From contig JAUYPT010000025.1 in NCBI GenBank assembly GCA_030695685.1, positions 1 through 7,366 on the forward strand: a stretch of DNA of 7,366 bases, read 5' to 3'. Made by a program: the position numbers and the translations under genes. A model generated the notes under the pieces. The model made no database searches and was not told where the DNA came from. It saw nothing but the letters and a program-made list of their open reading frames with translations. The first letter of the stretch is position 1, and each line of letters opens with the position of its first letter. Source of the DNA: Nanobdellota archaeon. Its GTDB lineage: Archaea; Nanobdellota; Nanobdellia; Woesearchaeales; GW2011-AR9. Below are positions 5,221 through 7,366 of this stretch, piece after piece.

Positions 5221-6240
5221 TCACTCCTCTTCATCCGAAAATGGCCCCTGCAGCGAGCCTTCCGAATCGTACGGAATGGCATTTTCATACTGTACCGGTA
5301 GGGGTGCTGCTTCCCGGCGAACCGTAATGCCATAATTCTTTTCGGCATCGTCCAGAATGCTGGTGATGCCTTCGGCAATGTTCATGTTCTGGCCAGAGAT
5401 AAAATAGGCGACCGTAACGCCAACGTAATGGAGATTTCCATCATAGACGGCAAACGCCGGCCCGCCGCTATTCCCGGGGCTGATGGGGCTAGTCAGGGTA
5501 AATTCATAATCCTGCAGGATACTGTTTGCAGTAAATTCGCTGACATTGCTCACTTCCCCTGCAGAAAGGAATCGGCCTTGCATGAGAGAATAGCCAACGG
5601 CATAGATGAAATCTCCAGGTTCCAGAACCGCAGAATCACCTAAGCGCAGATGCGGGCTTCGGGCCAGCGAGGGCAATTGATGGCTTATGGGGAGACGCAA
5701 AAAGGCATAGTCCGGCCCCGGATAACGCCCGCTTTCGCTCAGTTCACCAGAAGAATAGTCTGGACAAGCAACACCTAATGTTTCAACCCCACCGACGGTA
5801 ATGCGCACGCTCACTCTTTCAGCCGTCCCGACGGTGAGCAATTGCTCTGCAAAGCCCTGCGAGAGCTCCAAGGAGAGTGAGGGGATTTGCGACTGCTCGT
5901 CGAGATACAGGTATTGCATAGTTTGGGGTGCATCAATGACATGATACGCCGTCACCGCAAATTCATCATTCAGCACCAGACTCGAGCCGGCTTTGCGCAT
6001 AGTCTCGATAGATTCACTGCCATCCGGCAGCAGAACCCGGTATTTGGCTTCGACAAAGACGGGCTGTGTTACCTGTCTTGCTTCTTCCCGCGCTTCGTCA
6101 GGAACGGAACGAGCGGTGTGGTCAAATCCTCCGTTGATGGGCGGTACATCCAGCCCCGGAACCCATTCCCGAGACTGCAGGGCACAGGAAAAAAAAGCGC
6201 TGCTCAGGAGAGCACAGAGTGTAGAAGATTTTAATCGCAT
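5221..6240 (-). CDS. Secreted trypsin-like (S1/DegP-fold) serine protease
   Basis: An endopeptidase probably acting outside the membrane. Numbering from ATG 6240 (339 residues), a short positive, hydrophobic signal (1-20, MRLKSSTLCALLSSAFFSCA) leads to a linker. The protease domain contains all three catalytic residues: His100 in TAYHVID, Asp177 in PDYAFLRL and Ser258 in SPGNSGGPAF. There is no PDZ domain, unlike full DegP. The tail ends in an acidic run (FSDEEE). Cys18 near the signal end could be lipid-modified, but the lipobox is poor. A GTG at 6249 would add three residues but is itself part of the Shine-Dalgarno GAGGTG (6247-6252), six bases before the ATG, so I prefer the ATG. Neighbouring pilin and prepilin-peptidase genes suggest a cell-surface role; the substrate is unknown. 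Confidence 0.88.
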   Translation of the reverse strand: MRLKSSTLCALLSSAFFSCALQSREWVPGLDVPPINGGFDHTARSVPDEAREEARQVTQPVFVEAKYRVLLPDGSESIETMRKAGSSLVLNDEFAVTAYHVIDAPQTMQYLYLDEQSQIPSLSLELSQGFAEQLLTVGTAERVSVRITVGGVETLGVACPDYSSGELSESGRYPGPDYAFLRLPISHQLPSLARSPHLRLGDSAVLEPGDFIYAVGYSLMQGRFLSAGEVSNVSEFTANSILQDYEFTLTSPISPGNSGGPAFAVYDGNLHYVGVTVAYFISGQNMNIAEGITSILDDAEKNYGITVRREAAPLPVQYENAIPYDSEGSLQGPFSDEEE

Positions 6241-6246
6241 ATCGCC

Positions 6247-6293
6247 CACCTCTTTTCTGACAATGGAGAAGGAATGGTTTTTAGTTATATAAA
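6247..6293 (-). promoter_or_regulatory. Protease promoter and Shine-Dalgarno
   Basis: TTTATATAA at 6285-6293 on the minus strand is a near-ideal archaeal TATA, giving a transcription start near 6263. The short leader contains GAGGTG (6247-6252). This sets the protease apart from its upstream neighbour as its own transcription unit and rules out the overlapping GTG as start. Confidence 0.7.
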
Positions 6294-6321
6294 TGGTGTG
6301 TATGATGCAGTATAACTAATG

Positions 6322-6336
6322 GGGGATATAATCCCC
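6322..6336. repeat. Six-base inverted repeat between peptidase and protease genes
   Basis: GGGGAT and ATCCCC flank an ATA loop. It lies 10 bases after the peptidase stop and about 30 bases upstream of the protease TATA. No T run follows, so it may be a hairpin at the message end or an operator for the protease promoter. Confidence 0.45.
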
Positions 6337-6346
6337 TGGTTCGTCA

Positions 6347-7195
6347 TCAGAAAATAAACCGAAAAAGAAGGGGAAATAGCATATCCCGAAAGAGAAAGCT
6401 GAGATACGCCAGCAAAAAAGCGGGCACAAACGGAATGCCTTCGCGGATGCAGACGCTCGTCTGTTTTCCTTTGGCTGCGAGATGGCGCAACGCCCAGATG
6501 TCTTCCCGCTCCAATGTTTTGGTGCTCAGCACTTCGCCACGCTTAACGGTGATCGTTTCCGCCAGCCAGTCGCCAGGCGTAAGTTTCTCGACGGGAATCT
6601 GCTTTAAGCAGCAGCGCTGCTCGATGGTTGCCACAAACGTCATAAGATAGAAAAAGATCAGAACAAAAAGGGCGAGTGTCCAGGCCAGCGAGAGATACAC
6701 GCCGACGAAGAGCAGGGGAAGAACTGCTGCCCAGGAGAAGAGATGCCAATTCTTATAGGCATGCAACTGCTGGCGAAAGGCGGGTAGGAATATCTTTCTT
6801 TTTTTGATCGCAAGAACACTTAGCCAGCATAAGCCATACAAAGCGCCGGCAAAGAGCAACGCGAGGAAAAAAAGCAGCAGGGAAAAGCTCTGCATGCTGA
6901 ACGGCAGCGGAATGCCAATGACCGTGCCTAGGCCGATGAGCAGTTTGCTATCGCCGCCGCCCCACTGGTGCAGGCGGTAGAACAGAAATGCCAGCAGGAA
7001 CATTGCGGCAAAGCCGAGAATACCGGAGAGGAGGATCTGCCAGCCGAAAGCCACCGAGAAAATGGAGCGGATTCCTACTGCTCCGAGGATAAGGCCGTAA
7101 CTCAGCCAATCCGGAACTTCGCGGGTTCGCAAATCGGTATAGGAAGCAACAGCTAAGGCGCTTAACGCCAGAACGCTCAGGATGAGGGCGAGCAT
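6347..7195 (-). CDS. Archaeal prepilin peptidase (A24 family, FlaK/PibD type)
   Basis: A membrane aspartyl protease that removes the short positive leader from prepilins (and archaellins) before assembly. Both catalytic aspartates are visible: Asp21 in SYTDLRTREVPDW and Asp82 in the GxGD motif WGGGDSKLLIGLG. Hydrophobic segments at about 1-19, 32-47, 53-74, 83-90, 100-128, 153-190 and 258-282 give a multi-pass protein. A cytoplasmic insert (about 195-255, with LTPGDWLAETITVKRGE) lies before the last segment and makes it longer (282) than typical PibD/FlaK (about 230-240). The ATG at 7195 has no Shine-Dalgarno but lies about 27 bases after a TATA, so it is leaderless. The pilin-like proteins at 3582-4145 and 4258-4596 are probable substrates. 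Confidence 0.9.
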   Translation of the reverse strand: MLALILSVLALSALAVASYTDLRTREVPDWLSYGLILGAVGIRSIFSVAFGWQILLSGILGFAAMFLLAFLFYRLHQWGGGDSKLLIGLGTVIGIPLPFSMQSFSLLLFFLALLFAGALYGLCWLSVLAIKKRKIFLPAFRQQLHAYKNWHLFSWAAVLPLLFVGVYLSLAWTLALFVLIFFYLMTFVATIEQRCCLKQIPVEKLTPGDWLAETITVKRGEVLSTKTLEREDIWALRHLAAKGKQTSVCIREGIPFVPAFLLAYLSFLFRDMLFPLLFRFIF

Positions 7196-7218
7196 TATTG
7201 GGAGAAAAGGCGGGAAAG

Positions 7219-7226
7219 TATATTAA
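7219..7226 (-). promoter_or_regulatory. Leaderless promoter of the prepilin peptidase
   Basis: TTAATATA on the minus strand is centred about 27 bases before the ATG at 7195, and no ribosome site lies between them. Transcription would begin at or next to the start codon. Confidence 0.6.
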
Positions 7227-7280
7227 GGTAGTGTTGGAGGGTACGTATTAAGTTTCCTCGTTACCTTTTTTAAGTACTCG

Positions 7281-7296
7281 AAAAAACCTTTAAATT
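7281..7296 (+). promoter_or_regulatory. BRE/TATA promoter of the gene leaving the window
   Basis: CGAAAAAACCTTTAAATT combines an A-rich BRE with a TATA-like CTTTAAAT, about 24 bases before the ATG at 7316. With no Shine-Dalgarno between them the transcript is probably leaderless. It is divergent from the prepilin peptidase promoter. Confidence 0.6.
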
Positions 7297-7315
7297 CATT
7301 GGATATTCTTGTTTC

Positions 7316-7366
7316 ATGGAGAAAAAAGAATTGCGACAGTTGAGCAAAAACCAACTTATTGAGATC
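7316..7366 (+). CDS. N-terminal fragment of a gene cut by the window end
   Basis: Seventeen codons are visible: MEKKELRQLSKNQLIEI. The start is supported by the promoter just upstream. A charged front with 'LSKxxLIEI' is common at the start of some transposases (IS66-like) and of other coiled-coil proteins, but seventeen residues are too few to assign a function. Confidence 0.55.
   Translation, partial: MEKKELRQLSKNQLIEI

Noticed and set aside
5178..5378. Minus-strand ORF overlapping the protease 3' end
   Set aside because: It is in another frame of the protease gene and shows no family features.
5428..6292. Three plus-strand ORFs opposite the protease
   Set aside because: They arise from the GC-rich composition of the opposite strand; the protease frame carries a full catalytic triad.
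6435..7156. ORFs in other frames of the prepilin peptidase
   Set aside because: The peptidase frame contains both catalytic aspartates and the membrane pattern; the others are shadows.
1..7366. CRISPR array, tRNA or rRNA genes
   Set aside because: No regularly spaced repeats and no recognisable tRNA or rRNA sequence were seen on either strand.

Overview
The window looks archaeal, most likely a DPANN-type genome (Woesearchaeota or Pacearchaeota style), although no ribosomal marker confirms this. The evidence is a pilin with an archaeal class III (prepilin) leader, a matching GxGD prepilin peptidase, several TATA/BRE-type promoters 24-30 bases ahead of start codons that lack a Shine-Dalgarno (leaderless genes), and GAGGTG ribosome sites ahead of the secreted genes.

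Left part (1-2948, plus strand, AT-rich). The window opens inside a large Eco57I-type (type IIG) restriction-modification gene. Its N6-adenine methylase motifs are visible, followed by a much more AT-rich specificity region. The frame is stopped by TAA at 2040-2042, yet the usual family C-terminus continues in the same frame to a TGA at 2136-2138. That TGA overlaps the ATG of the next gene (ATGA), so the TAA looks like a recent nonsense change. Three small genes follow on the same strand: a His/Tyr-rich 92-residue protein and two two-pass membrane proteins of 65 and 105 residues. None belongs to a family I recognise.

Middle part (2954-4599, minus strand). This holds a 94-residue hypothetical with its own promoter, and a pilin operon: a 187-residue pilin-like protein, then a 75-residue two-pass membrane protein. 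Upstream lies a second pilin-like frame (4258-4596) with no ATG, GTG or TTG near its front. Its C-terminal pattern resembles that of the first pilin, and its expected first codon is ATA.

Fic/Doc module (4610-5145, minus strand, AT-rich). A Doc-like protein with the motif HPFASGNRRTA overlaps a 43-residue charged helical ORF at its 3' end. The family-like N-terminus of the Doc protein also runs back to an ATA codon, in the same stop-GAG-ATA-AA context as the second pilin. The module may have inserted next to the pilin genes.

Right part (5221-7195, minus strand, more GC-rich). A secreted chymotrypsin/DegP-fold serine protease has a complete His-Asp-Ser triad. Beside it is a membrane prepilin peptidase of the A24/FlaK-PibD type, the enzyme expected to process the pilins. 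A divergent leaderless promoter starts a new plus-strand gene at 7316 that runs off the window.

The most useful leads are the interrupted restriction-modification gene, the two frames apparently starting at ATA, the overlapping small ORF in the Doc module, and the unexplained small membrane proteins.
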